Below, in pieces: positions 1 to 9,000 of a stretch of 27,719 bases of DNA; the stretch's first letter is position 1; each line of letters starts with the position of its first letter. The translations under genes and the position numbers were made by a program. The DNA comes from JAEDES01 sp045649455 (GTDB lineage: Bacteria; Bacillota_I; Bacilli_A; RF39; UBA660), in assembly GCA_045649455.1 (NCBI GenBank), contig JAZRPV010000008.1, forward strand, positions 1 to 27,719, given 5' to 3'. Below the pieces are notes generated by a model. It saw only the letters and a list, made by a program, of their open reading frames with translations, did not search any database and had not been told where the DNA came from.

Positions 1-1
1 A

Positions 2-496
2 AGATTTAGTAGTTATAAAAAAGATATGGTAGATGAAATAACTATTAAGTTAAATGATAATTATCAAGAATTAGATTATAGTGTTAATATGTATACAAAT
101 AGATATTTTGCTTTAAACTATAATAGAAAGAATCAAGTATATGAATATAATGCAAAATACTATTTATCAGGAACATCTCAAAAGATTGAATCTTTAATAA
201 GTAATATATCAATAGTAAAAACTGTTGGATATTACCAAGAATTAGTAAACTCTGGAACAATAAATTTAAATGGAAAAGAATTTATTGTATATAAGGGTGG
301 TTATACTAAGAATGGACCTGGATATTCAGACTATAGTGATACTAAAACTCATTATATGAATAAAACAGTTTTATTCTATAGTTTATCAACAGGAGGATAC
401 CTAGTAATTGAAATTGACGGAAATGGTGTCGAAATTAGTCAAGAAGTATTGAATGATTTAACTAATGTTGATATAATGAATCTAGAATATAAATAG
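2..496 (+). CDS. Hypothetical protein, 5'-truncated by the window edge
   Basis: The reading frame is open from base 2 through the first ATG at 26, so the true start is probably upstream and the visible 164 codons are a C-terminal fragment. No signal peptide or membrane segment lies in the visible part. The fragment is polar and rich in Tyr and Asn. Its layout (a GKEFIVYKGG strand, then GGYLVIEIDGNG, then an acidic helix) loosely parallels the C-terminal domain of the next protein (GVELIEFNFEAS, then MYIATIEGFNQE, then an acidic helix). The two may therefore be paralogues, the missing N-terminus perhaps carrying a zinc ribbon and TM segment; that is inference. The next gene starts 15 nt after the TAG stop, so they are probably co-transcribed. 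Function unknown. Confidence 0.6.
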   Translation, partial: RFSSYKKDMVDEITIKLNDNYQELDYSVNMYTNRYFALNYNRKNQVYEYNAKYYLSGTSQKIESLISNISIVKTVGYYQELVNSGTINLNGKEFIVYKGGYTKNGPGYSDYSDTKTHYMNKTVLFYSLSTGGYLVIEIDGNGVEISQEVLNDLTNVDIMNLEYK

Positions 497-511
497 GAAA
501 GAGGTAAACTT

Positions 512-1573
512 ATGAATTGTCAAAAATGCGGAAGTCCATTAGTACCTGGAGATAAATTTTGTAAAACATGTGGTGCTGCAACAGAAGCAATGCCAGAACA
601 AAATATGATGGGACAAAATAATGGTCAAATGAATCAAATGGCTAATCCAATGCCAACAGAACAACCAGTGAATAATCAACCTGCAGGAAATCATCCTTTA
701 ATGATGAACCAAGCAGATTTAAATGTTAATGCAATGTCAACAAACTTTAATCAAATGAATAATGATGTAAATGGAGCACAAGCACCACAAGATAACTCAA
801 CATTCTTTGGAGGAACTTTAAATAATGAACAACCAGCTCCAATGAATATGGGTATGAGTGATAATATGATGAATAATCAAATTCCTCAACCAATGAATAT
901 CCCAAATGCAATGCCATCATTACATCAAATGCCAACAAATAATGGTCCAATGGGAGCTATGACACCAAAAGGAAATAACACAGGTAAATTTATTGCAATT
1001 GCTGTTGTAGTTGTAGCAATCTTAGCCGGAGTATTAATATTTGGAAATATAAACCTAGGTGGTAAAGAAGTAGGTAAAGGTGGAGAACAAGAAAAAGAAG
1101 TTCCAACATATACAGTTAATGTAAATGGATTCTCATTCAAAGTACCTCAAACATATATCTATGAAATTAGTAATGGATACTTAATGTTTACAGATGAATC
1201 AGATGAATGGATTATTAGAATTTCTGTTCAAAAAGCAAGTTTTGAAACATTAAAAACAAATAAAGAACAATTAAAAGTAGCTGCTGAAAAGAGAGGTTAT
1301 ATTGCAACTAATCCAGTAGTTAAAAAGATTAATGGTGTAGAACTAATTGAATTTAACTTCGAAGCAAGCTCATTAAAATATAATGCAGCATATGCTAAAT
1401 TAAATAGTATGTATATCGCTACTATTGAAGGATTCAATCAAGAAAATACTTATGATGAAGAAATCTTAAAGAGAGCAACTGCTATTGTTAAAACAGCAGA
1501 ATATACTGGAGAAACAGTTAATATGGAAATTGCTATTCCAAATGGAGCTCTAGATTTATTAACTGCAGAATAG
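512..1573 (+). CDS. Zinc-ribbon, single-pass membrane protein of unknown function
   Basis: 353 aa. Residues 1-21 form a zinc ribbon with two CxxC knuckles (Cys3/Cys6 and Cys17/Cys20). Residues about 29-155 are a low-complexity linker rich in Met, Asn, Gln and Pro. A hydrophobic segment at about 160-179 is followed by Gly/Lys/Glu-rich residues and a folded C-terminal domain of about 155 residues. The layout implies a cytoplasmic ribbon, a flexible tether, one membrane pass and an external domain. Such N-terminal ribbons are common on Bacillota membrane proteins of poorly defined role. The start is supported by GGAAAGAGG about 7 nt upstream of ATG 512. The gene probably follows the truncated upstream gene in one transcript and ends at a strong terminator. 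No catalytic motif is visible. Confidence 0.8.
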   Translation: MNCQKCGSPLVPGDKFCKTCGAATEAMPEQNMMGQNNGQMNQMANPMPTEQPVNNQPAGNHPLMMNQADLNVNAMSTNFNQMNNDVNGAQAPQDNSTFFGGTLNNEQPAPMNMGMSDNMMNNQIPQPMNIPNAMPSLHQMPTNNGPMGAMTPKGNNTGKFIAIAVVVVAILAGVLIFGNINLGGKEVGKGGEQEKEVPTYTVNVNGFSFKVPQTYIYEISNGYLMFTDESDEWIIRISVQKASFETLKTNKEQLKVAAEKRGYIATNPVVKKINGVELIEFNFEASSLKYNAAYAKLNSMYIATIEGFNQENTYDEEILKRATAIVKTAEYTGETVNMEIAIPNGALDLLTAE

Positions 1574-1582
1574 TAAAACAAA

Positions 1583-1610
1583 GTGTAAAGAATTATCTTT
1601 ACGCTTTTTT
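1583..1610 (+). terminator. Rho-independent terminator after the zinc-ribbon gene
   Basis: An 8-bp stem (GTGTAAAG at 1583-1590 with CTTTACGC at 1597-1604, one G-T pair) encloses a 6-nt loop and is followed by six T. It lies 10 nt past the TAG stop and separates this unit from the signal peptidase gene. Confidence 0.85.
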
Positions 1611-1624
1611 ATTTTCTAATAATT

Positions 1625-1633
1625 TGGTATTAT
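1625..1633 (+). promoter_or_regulatory. Extended -10 promoter for the signal peptidase gene
   Basis: TGG followed by TATTAT (1628-1633) is an extended -10 element just downstream of the terminator, about 27 nt before the ATG at 1660. No good -35 is visible; the terminator T-run occupies that position. A TTG at 1624 that could be read as an in-frame start lies inside this element, which argues against translation from there. Confidence 0.55.
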
Positions 1634-1659
1634 TAAAGAGAATAAGGAAGATGATTAAT

Positions 1660-2187
1660 ATGGATTTAAGAGATATTAAAGAATTTACAAAAGATACTCT
1701 AAGTTATATCTTAACAGCAGGAGCCGTATTATTTGTAATTATCTATGTTGTAACATTGCAACAAGTAGTAGGTCCTTCTATGGATTCAACACTAAAAAAT
1801 CAAGATATCGTTATATTATCAAAATCACATTATAAATTATTTGATATGAAAAGATTTGATGTAATAGCCTTTAACTATGCTGATACAAAATACTTAATAA
1901 AAAGAGTAATTGGATTACCAGGAGATAAAGTAGAATATAAGAATAATACGCTGTATATAAACGACAAAATCATAGAAGAAGATTTCTTAAAAGATCATGT
2001 AACAAAAGACTATGACATGTCTTCATTAGGATATGAAGTTATCCCAGAAGGAAAGTATTTTGTACTAGGTGATAATAGAGAAAACTCTTTAGATAGTAGA
2101 TCTTTTGGTCTTATAGATGAAAAAGATATTTTAGGAAAAGTAAGTATCAAAATATGGCCATTTTATGAATTTAAGATAGTAAATTAA
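1660..2187 (+). CDS. lepB: Signal peptidase I
   Basis: Type I signal peptidase (S26 family), 175 aa from the ATG at 1660. It cleaves signal peptides from secreted precursors at the outer face of the membrane. One N-terminal TM anchor lies at about residues 14-34. The catalytic Ser40 is in GPSMDSTL, the general base Lys81 is in LIKRVIGLPGD, and the conserved GDNRENSLDSRSFG box follows. Length fits the short Gram-positive (SipS-like) form. ATG 1660 is chosen over the in-frame TTG 1624 and ATG 1651 because AAGGAAG (1644-1650) sits 9 nt upstream of it, abuts 1651, and the TTG lies in the promoter. The next two genes encode secreted proteins with AxA-type cleavage sites, plausible substrates of this enzyme; that link is inference. 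Confidence 0.95.
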   Translation: MDLRDIKEFTKDTLSYILTAGAVLFVIIYVVTLQQVVGPSMDSTLKNQDIVILSKSHYKLFDMKRFDVIAFNYADTKYLIKRVIGLPGDKVEYKNNTLYINDKIIEEDFLKDHVTKDYDMSSLGYEVIPEGKYFVLGDNRENSLDSRSFGLIDEKDILGKVSIKIWPFYEFKIVN

Positions 2188-2210
2188 AAGAAAAATACAA
2201 AAATAACCTA

Positions 2211-2236
2211 AATAGCATTGCAAAATGCTATTTTTT
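2211..2236 (+). terminator. Rho-independent terminator after lepB
   Basis: A 9-bp perfect stem (AATAGCATT at 2211-2219 with AATGCTATT at 2224-2232) with a GCAA tetraloop runs into a T-tract (2231-2236). Confidence 0.9.
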
Positions 2237-2237
2237 A

Positions 2238-2266
2238 TTGAAAAAATTTAACTTTTGTGGTATTAT
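2238..2266 (+). promoter_or_regulatory. Promoter of the 1130-aa surface protein gene
   Basis: TTGAAA (2238-2243), a 17-nt spacer and TATTAT (2261-2266), preceded by TGG as an extended -10. Transcription is expected near 2273, giving a leader of about 80 nt. A second TATAAT at 2283-2288 lacks a -35 at proper spacing and is less likely to be the core promoter. Confidence 0.8.
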
Positions 2267-2272
2267 AGTGCA

Positions 2273-2353
2273 CAAATTCCGGTATAATCTGTACAGGAGT
2301 TTAATAGTAGTAGTAGAAGTAAGAAATTACAAAATATAAAGGAGGGGGACTTT
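2273..2353 (+). promoter_or_regulatory. 5' leader shared with the paralogous gene (copy A)
   Basis: Leader of the first giant surface-protein gene. It opens with AATTCCGGTATAAT (2275-2288), which matches 12 of 14 bases of the other leader at 5917-5930. Then come a GTAG-repeat stretch (2303-2316), a small GTAA-gaaa-TTAC hairpin, and a very strong AAAGGAGGGGG ribosome binding site. Conservation of untranslated sequence suggests a cis-regulatory role, or it may be a remnant of a recent duplication. It matches no riboswitch class I recognise. Confidence 0.5.
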
Positions 2354-5300
2354 ATGGAAAGTAAAAGAAAATATTTCGTATTAATATTATTCTTATTATT
2401 AGCTTTAATGATCTTTGCTTTTGCTAATCCAATAGTAGAAGAATCAACAGACTTTAAAGATAGTGATAATAAAACTGAAGAAGTTGAAAAACCTGAAGTA
2501 ATTATTGATACTGATAAAGAAGACAATAATAATTATGTTCCAGTAGTTAGACCAGTACAACCAGTACAAAAAGAAGAAACTACTGAAGAAAAAGAAGACG
2601 AAATTGATACAACTTATGAAGATGCATTAGCTGCCGTAGAATACGCAGAAGCTACTTATAAAGTAGAAGACGTAGAAAAAGCCAAAGAATTAGTAAATAA
2701 AGTTACAGATACTACTAAGAAAGGTGAACTAGAAGACAGATTAGCTGAAGTTGAAGCAGGAATCGAAGTAATGGAACTAATCAAAGAATTAGAATACCAA
2801 GTAGCAAAAGCTACAGAAAGAAAAGATATCGTTTCTGCAAAAGACTATCGTGATGAAAAAGAAGTTGCTAAGAAGTTAGAAGCTTTAACTAATGAAGAAG
2901 TAAAAGAAGCTTTACAAGAAAGATTAGATAAAGTTAATAAATACTTAGACGATGAAACAGCTCCAAAAGTAAATATTAATGATAAAGATGTATTTACTGA
3001 AGATGTTGAAATCACAGTAGAAGATGAAAATGATGTAACAATCACTTTAACTAAAGATGAACAAGCATTAGAAGACACTTCTAAAACATCAGGAGATGGA
3101 ATCTATACATTAACAGTAATTGATAAATCATTCAATGAAACAAAAGTAACATTCACAGTTGACGGAACTAAACCAGTATTTAATGGATTAGAAGATGGAA
3201 AACACTATGAAGAAATTACAATTGATGTTGAAGATTTAACAACTACAGGAATAATGATTTCACAAGATTATCAACCAGAAATCTTAATTCAAAATGGAAC
3301 AACAATAGCTATAGAAGGAACATTCACATTAACAGCAACAGATGAAGCCGGAAATTCTAATACAATCACAGTAGTAGTTGATAAGAATGCACCAACTATC
3401 GAAAGAACAAGTGATGTTGAATATCCAACAGCAGATGAAAAAGTAACTATCAAAGATAGATACTTAAATACTGTAGTAGTAGAAGGACCTGAATTTGCAG
3501 GAACTTATACAGAATTTACAGTAGATTCTAATAAAGAAAATGGTACTATTGAATTTACTTTCACTAAAGAAGGTACTTACAAAGTAACAGCAACAGATAC
3601 AATTGGAAATGTAACAGAAGAAACATTTACAATTGATAAAACAGCTCCAGTAATTAATGGATTTGAAGATTGTAAATATTATTACAATACAACAATTAAA
3701 CCAGAATTAGTTGAAGCAAATATTGAATCATATACTTTAAATGGTGAAGAATATGATGGAAAAGAAATTACTGAAGATGGACATTATACATTAGTAGCAA
3801 CAGATAAAGCAGGATTTAAAACAACTGTAAAATTTGCTATCGATACAACAGCTCCAACAATCACAGGAATTGACAAAGATTTCATTAATAAAACAGTAAC
3901 ACCAGTTATTGAAGATGAAAATTTAGCTTACGTAACTGTAGATGGGTTACCATTCATTCCTGGACAATCAATCAAATTATATGGAGAACATGAAATAGTA
4001 GCAGTAGATAAAGCTGGAAATAAAACAACAGTTAAATTCACTCTAGATAACATCGCTCCAAAAATTTTATTATTAGATAGATTACAATATATATCTGGTA
4101 AATATTTACCAATTAAACCAGTAATCTTAGAACAATATATTGAAACAATCGTTGTTAAAAAAGATGGAGAAGTAATTCCATATGAACAAGGTCAAGAATT
4201 AAAAGGTGACGCTGAATATGAAATTACAGTAACAGATAAAGCAGGGAACACAACAACAGTAACATTTACAATGGATAGTGTGTCACCAACTGCATTAGTT
4301 AAACCAACACAATTAGGTGTTGTAGATGAATTAGATTTAAATAATATGGAAATAGTTGATAACTTTGATGATTTAAGTTTATCTCTATTAGAAAAAGACT
4401 TATTATTAAGCGAAGACGTTGACTATATCTTATTAAAGAAAGATAAAACTTTAAGTATTTTAAATATTGAAATTCCAATATATAAATATACTTCAATCCC
4501 AACAGATGAAGTAATTAAAGCTGAAGGAGAATATATCTTAGTTGTATACGATAAAGCATATAACTTATCTGCTGTTAAATTTACAGTAGATAGATCAGCT
4601 CCAGTAATCAAAGGATTAGAAGAAGGAAAAGAATATTACAATACTGATGTAACAATCACAGTAGAAGAAGCTAATCCATATACAGTTTTAGGACAAGATG
4701 TTACAGTAACATTAACTAAGAAAAATGGATTACCAAAAACTTATAAAGCTAATGAAACATTTATATTAGATAAAGATGGAACATATACTATTAAAGCAAA
4801 AGATATTGCTGGAAATGAAACTGAAGAAATCACATTTACAATTGATAAAACATCTCCAGTACTTAATATCGAAATTAATGGAGAATTACAAAGAAGTACA
4901 ACTCCATATACTGATATCATCGCAACAGTAGAAGAAGCTAATCCAACAACAGATACAAATGTTAAACCAGATGTATATGTTAAAAATGGAGATAACTACG
5001 ATTTAGTAGAAAACCAAGCTACATCACTTAATATAGATGTAAAGAATGGTACACAATATAAATTAGTTTATACTTATACAGATAAAGCTAATAATACAAC
5101 TACTAAAGAAGTATATACAACAGTAGTTAATGTTAGACATGAAGTAAGATTTAATAAAACTTCATATGAAGGAACATATAATGGACAAAAACATAGTGTT
5201 CCACAAGATGCATATTATGTTGAAATAATCGATGGTGTTGAAACAAAGCTAAACAATGTAGCAATTACTTATTCTGCAGAAAAGGATATGATTGGTGCAG

Positions 5301-5746
5301 GTACATATACAATCACTGCTACAGCAGGAAATGTATCAACAACAGCAACATATACAATCAACAAAGCTGTAATCAAAGTAGATTTAACACAATTACCAGA
5401 AAAAGTTACATTAAATCAAACATTAGATTCATTACAATCTAAAATTACAACAACTCATTTTGAAGGTGAAAATGTTGATATTTTAAGTTATTCAATGTAT
5501 AGAACTGGAAGTGTTTTAGTTGAATTCGTTCCAACAAAAACAGATAAAGTAGATAAAGTAACAGAAACAACAAAACATTGGTTAACACAAAAAGAAACAA
5601 CAGTAAATAGATATTATACTATCTATGTAGGATTAAAAGATGGATATGACAAAAACTATATCATTGAAGGTTCTACTAATATTGACTTTACAGAGTATGG
5701 TATTAATTTCAAAATTAATGGAATTTCTAAAACATTGAATAGTTAG
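2354..5746 (+). CDS. Large secreted Ig-like repeat protein, adhesin-like (paralogue A)
   Basis: 1130 aa, secreted. Signal peptide 1-24, predicted cleavage AFA|NP. An acidic, Thr/Pro-rich linker (25-85) is followed by a charged helical domain (about 86-202, LVNKVTD and RLAEVEAGI motifs). Tandem Ig-like units of about 65-90 residues (about 203-930) carry the recurrent YTLTATDKAGN...FTIDKTAP signature. They enclose a conserved core (527-750), almost gap-free in paralogue B. An MBG-type domain (about 925-1006, ending TYTINKA) and a unique tail follow. There is no LPxTG motif, C-terminal TM, SLH or choline-binding repeat, so surface attachment, if any, is unexplained. The only Cys is Cys440. It has its own promoter and terminator. 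An adhesin or surface scaffold is the likeliest role, inferred from architecture only. Confidence 0.85.
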   Translation: MESKRKYFVLILFLLLALMIFAFANPIVEESTDFKDSDNKTEEVEKPEVIIDTDKEDNNNYVPVVRPVQPVQKEETTEEKEDEIDTTYEDALAAVEYAEATYKVEDVEKAKELVNKVTDTTKKGELEDRLAEVEAGIEVMELIKELEYQVAKATERKDIVSAKDYRDEKEVAKKLEALTNEEVKEALQERLDKVNKYLDDETAPKVNINDKDVFTEDVEITVEDENDVTITLTKDEQALEDTSKTSGDGIYTLTVIDKSFNETKVTFTVDGTKPVFNGLEDGKHYEEITIDVEDLTTTGIMISQDYQPEILIQNGTTIAIEGTFTLTATDEAGNSNTITVVVDKNAPTIERTSDVEYPTADEKVTIKDRYLNTVVVEGPEFAGTYTEFTVDSNKENGTIEFTFTKEGTYKVTATDTIGNVTEETFTIDKTAPVINGFEDCKYYYNTTIKPELVEANIESYTLNGEEYDGKEITEDGHYTLVATDKAGFKTTVKFAIDTTAPTITGIDKDFINKTVTPVIEDENLAYVTVDGLPFIPGQSIKLYGEHEIVAVDKAGNKTTVKFTLDNIAPKILLLDRLQYISGKYLPIKPVILEQYIETIVVKKDGEVIPYEQGQELKGDAEYEITVTDKAGNTTTVTFTMDSVSPTALVKPTQLGVVDELDLNNMEIVDNFDDLSLSLLEKDLLLSEDVDYILLKKDKTLSILNIEIPIYKYTSIPTDEVIKAEGEYILVVYDKAYNLSAVKFTVDRSAPVIKGLEEGKEYYNTDVTITVEEANPYTVLGQDVTVTLTKKNGLPKTYKANETFILDKDGTYTIKAKDIAGNETEEITFTIDKTSPVLNIEINGELQRSTTPYTDIIATVEEANPTTDTNVKPDVYVKNGDNYDLVENQATSLNIDVKNGTQYKLVYTYTDKANNTTTKEVYTTVVNVRHEVRFNKTSYEGTYNGQKHSVPQDAYYVEIIDGVETKLNNVAITYSAEKDMIGAGTYTITATAGNVSTTATYTINKAVIKVDLTQLPEKVTLNQTLDSLQSKITTTHFEGENVDILSYSMYRTGSVLVEFVPTKTDKVDKVTETTKHWLTQKETTVNRYYTIYVGLKDGYDKNYIIEGSTNIDFTEYGINFKINGISKTLNS

Positions 5747-5768
5747 TTTAAATCTATAATTAAGTTAA

Positions 5769-5803
5769 AAAAAGTTAGGAAAATAAAAATCCTAACTTTT
5801 TAT
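5769..5803 (+). terminator. Rho-independent terminator after paralogue A
   Basis: A 12-bp perfect stem (AAAAAGTTAGGA at 5769-5780 with TCCTAACTTTTT at 5790-5801) and a 9-nt A-rich loop. The same 12-bp stem ends the paralogous gene at 12520-12550. With A- and T-runs on both sides it could also work in reverse, but no gene faces it. Confidence 0.9.
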
Positions 5804-5880
5804 ATTTTTAAAATAAAAAATTCATTAAAAAGAAATTAAACAAAATAAACAAAAATGTTGTAAAAAATCATAAAAAATCA
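5804..5880. other. AT-rich intergenic spacer between the two paralogues
   Basis: Part of the longest gene-free gap in the window (5747-6003). It is almost pure A/T with short direct repeats such as two copies of AAAAAATCAT just before the promoter. I see no ORF or RNA structure in it. The A-runs might act as an UP-like element for the promoter that follows; this is inference. Confidence 0.4.
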
Positions 5881-5909
5881 TTGTGTATGAGACGTAGTAG
5901 TGAGATAAT
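5881..5909 (+). promoter_or_regulatory. Promoter of the 2168-aa surface protein gene
   Basis: TTGTGT (5881-5886), a 17-nt spacer and GATAAT (5904-5909), with TAATAT as an overlapping alternative -10. Expected transcript start is near 5916, directly at the leader element shared with paralogue A. A TGG-TATAGT at 5922-5930 is an alternative extended -10 without a good -35. Confidence 0.65.
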
Positions 5910-5915
5910 ATAAGT

Positions 5916-6003
5916 GAATTCTGGTATAGTCATGATCAGAGTTAAATATAGTAGTACTGTAGTCATCCAGAAATGACACAAAATTTTAAAGGGAGGGAAC
6001 GTT
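5916..6003 (+). promoter_or_regulatory. 5' leader shared with the paralogous gene (copy B)
   Basis: It starts with AATTCTGGTATAGT (5917-5930), matching 12 of 14 bases of copy A, and continues with an AGTTAAATATAGTAGTA stretch. A hairpin GTCAT-ccagaa-ATGAC lies at the place of the GTAA/TTAC hairpin in copy A. TTCTGG (5920-5925 region) can also pair with CCAGAA in that loop, a pairing not kept in copy A. It ends with an AAAGGGAGGG ribosome binding site. Confidence 0.5.
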
Positions 6004-9000
6004 ATGGAAGGAAAAAAGAAATATTTTGCCCTAATCATATTCTTATTCTTAGGTCTAATGATTTTCACATTTGCCAATCCTGCTGAAGAAGAAAAAGAAT
6101 TCAAAGGCGGAGATAAAGACCAAAGTGAAACTGTTACAAACAAAAGAGAAGACACTACAGAAGAAGATACAAATGATATAGAGCAAGAACAACAAGACCA
6201 AAACCAACAACAAAATATTGTAACAAACAATAACCAAGGTAATGCTCAAGGTAACCAAGGTAATGATGCTGGACAAACTGAAGAAGATCCAGTTGATACT
6301 ACTTTAAGAGATGCCTTAGCAGCCGTAGAAAAAGCAGAAGGAACATATACACAAGACGATGTTGACGCTGCAAAAGATTTAGTAAATAATGTTACAGATA
6401 CTACTGAGAAAGGAAAATTAGAAGAAAGACTTGAAGAAGTTGAAGCAGGGATTGCTGTATTAGCATTATTAGAACAACTTGAAACAAAAGTTGATGATGC
6501 AGAAGAAAAAGCACATATGACTGCTGCAACAACATTTAGAGATACAAACGAAATCGCGAATAAGATTGCAACTTTAAATAACGAAACAGTTAAAACTGAA
6601 TTAGAAAAAAGATTAACTGAAGTTTCTAAATTATTAGATGATAATGCTGCACCAACTACTAAAGTAGAAGATAAAGTATATGGTGAAGACGTAGTAATTA
6701 CTGCAGAAGACGAAGCGGGAAATAAATTCCAAATTTTCTTAACTAAAAAAGGTGAAAGTGAAACTGAAATTTCAAATGGATATAAAACAACTTCAGATGG
6801 AACTTATACATTAAGATTAGTTGATGAAGCTTTTAATGAACAAACAATTACATTTACAGTTGATACAACTGCACCAGAGTTAAAAGATTTAACTAATGGA
6901 GCTCATTATGAAGAAATTACTTTAAATGTAGAAGACGATACTAAAGTAACAATTAAAGTAACAAATAATGATACTTCAGAAACTAAAGAAATGGAAAATG
7001 GAACAAAGTTAACTGAAGATGCAACATATACAGTTGAATTAACAGATGAAGCAGGGAATACTTCTACTTATGAATTAGTTGTTGATACAACTGCACCAAC
7101 AATTGATGTAGAAGATAATAATTATGCTACAAAAGATACTGATGTATTAATTCAAGATAAGTTCTTAACAACTGTAACAGTTAAACATGTAGCAGTAGAC
7201 GGAACTGAAACTACAGAAGAATTTTTAAGAGCTGATTTCAGTATAAGTCAAAACTATCAATATACTTATAAGTTAGATAAAGATGGAACTTATACAATCA
7301 CTGCAGAAGATAAGATTGGTAACTCAACTACTAAAACAGTAATTATGGATCAAACACCAGCAAAAGCAAATGCTGTTAATATCAATGTTATTGGATATAA
7401 AAATGATGTTAATGAACAATATGCAACAAATAATAAAAAAGTTTCAGCATATATATCAATTAGTGAAGAATTAAAAAATAATCCAACATTTACATTCTAT
7501 GCAAATGGTAAAAAGATTAAAGAATTTACTAGTGAAGTAGTTAAGAGTACTTCAAAAAATGAAAAATATCCATATGTTTATACAGCAACATTAGATATTA
7601 ATGAAGAATTAGTAGCAGAAGATGGGTTGCTAACATTTACAGTAACAAATATCTATGATAAAGCAGGAAATCCAACTGCTGATATTTCAAAAGTTACTAC
7701 AAAGAAAGTAATTACATTAGATAGAACAACTACAGGGTTAGCGTCAACTAATATTTATGTTAATAGTAAAGGAAATCTAAAAGAATTCTATGCTACAAAC
7801 GGAAATACTGTTGCAGTAACATTTAGAGTAAAAGAAGAATTATCTAAATATCCAACTTTCACATTCTATGCAAACGGAAAAGAAGTAGATGCAGCAAATG
7901 TTAAACTATTAGATGTTAGAGAAACAGATGGTATTTACACATATGAAGCTAATTTAAAAATATCAGAAGCACTAGTAGCTGAAGATGGAGAAATTACATT
8001 CAAGATTACTGATATAGTTGATAAAGCTGGAAATAAAGGATTCATCAATTTAAAAGGTGTACATCAAGATGAACAAACAGCACCAACTAACGGAAATAAA
8101 GTATATTTAGATAGAACAAAAGCTGCAAGAGTATACTCAACTATCCGTTCAAAAGGAGTAGAATTTGTTCTTGAAAATGGTAAAGATAAAGATTACTATC
8201 ATAAAAATGGAACAACATTTGAATATGCAATTTCATTTAATGAACTATTAGCAGAAGTTCCAACAGTAACAATTAGTGGAAGAAATCTTGAAATGAAATT
8301 AAATGAAACAGTTCTAAAAAAAGAAAATAAATATCTATATGAAGGTACTTTTAAAATTGCAGAAGACGAAAAAGATTTAACAGAAGGAATTTTAGAGATT
8401 AAAGTAACAAATGTTAAAGATAGAGCCGGAAATGAAACAGTATTAGGAACTCAAACAAAGACAAGTAATGGTAGAAGAGTTATCTATGATAGAACTGCCG
8501 CTACAAGAATGTCTACTGATTTCTATGTAAGTAAATTAACAGCAAAAGAAAAAGTTTTCTATACGCAATTAAGTAATACAATAGTTGTTAATGTAACAAC
8601 TAATGAACGATTAGGACAAATTCCTACATTTACACTACATAATAATGGAAAAAATTATGTTATTGAAGGTGCTATTTATAGAGGATTAAATGATAAAGGA
8701 TATCATTTATATCAAGCTTCATACGAATTAAAAGAAAAATCAGAAATGAAAGATGGAGAAATCACATTTACAATTTCTGACATAGTAGACATTGCTGGAA
8801 ATAAAACAAATAATGTTGTAGAAGCTACAAACGGAAGAAAAGTAATTTTAGATACAGTTTTAAAAGTTGATAAATTAGCTGTTATTGGAAAAAATAGACA
8901 TAAGGTTGAGAATGTATATTATCAATATGCAAGTAATGATACAATTGTATACATAAATGCTAGATTCAAAGAAGAATTAGCAGCAACACCAATTGTTAAA

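Noticed and set aside
1624..1659. TTG at 1624 as start of the signal peptidase (187 aa).
   Set aside because: It lies inside the extended -10 element; ATG 1660 has AAGGAAG at proper spacing.
2283..2288. TATAAT at 2283-2288 (and TATAGT at 5925-5930) as the main -10 of the surface-protein genes.
   Set aside because: No -35 stands 16-18 nt upstream in either copy, whereas the elements about 20 nt further upstream have both boxes at 17-nt spacing; kept only as an alternative.
5931..5977. A 14-codon ATG-to-TGA frame in the leader of the 2168-aa gene, as an upstream peptide.
   Set aside because: There is no ribosome binding site before it, the other leader has no matching frame, and it would be the only TGA stop in the window.
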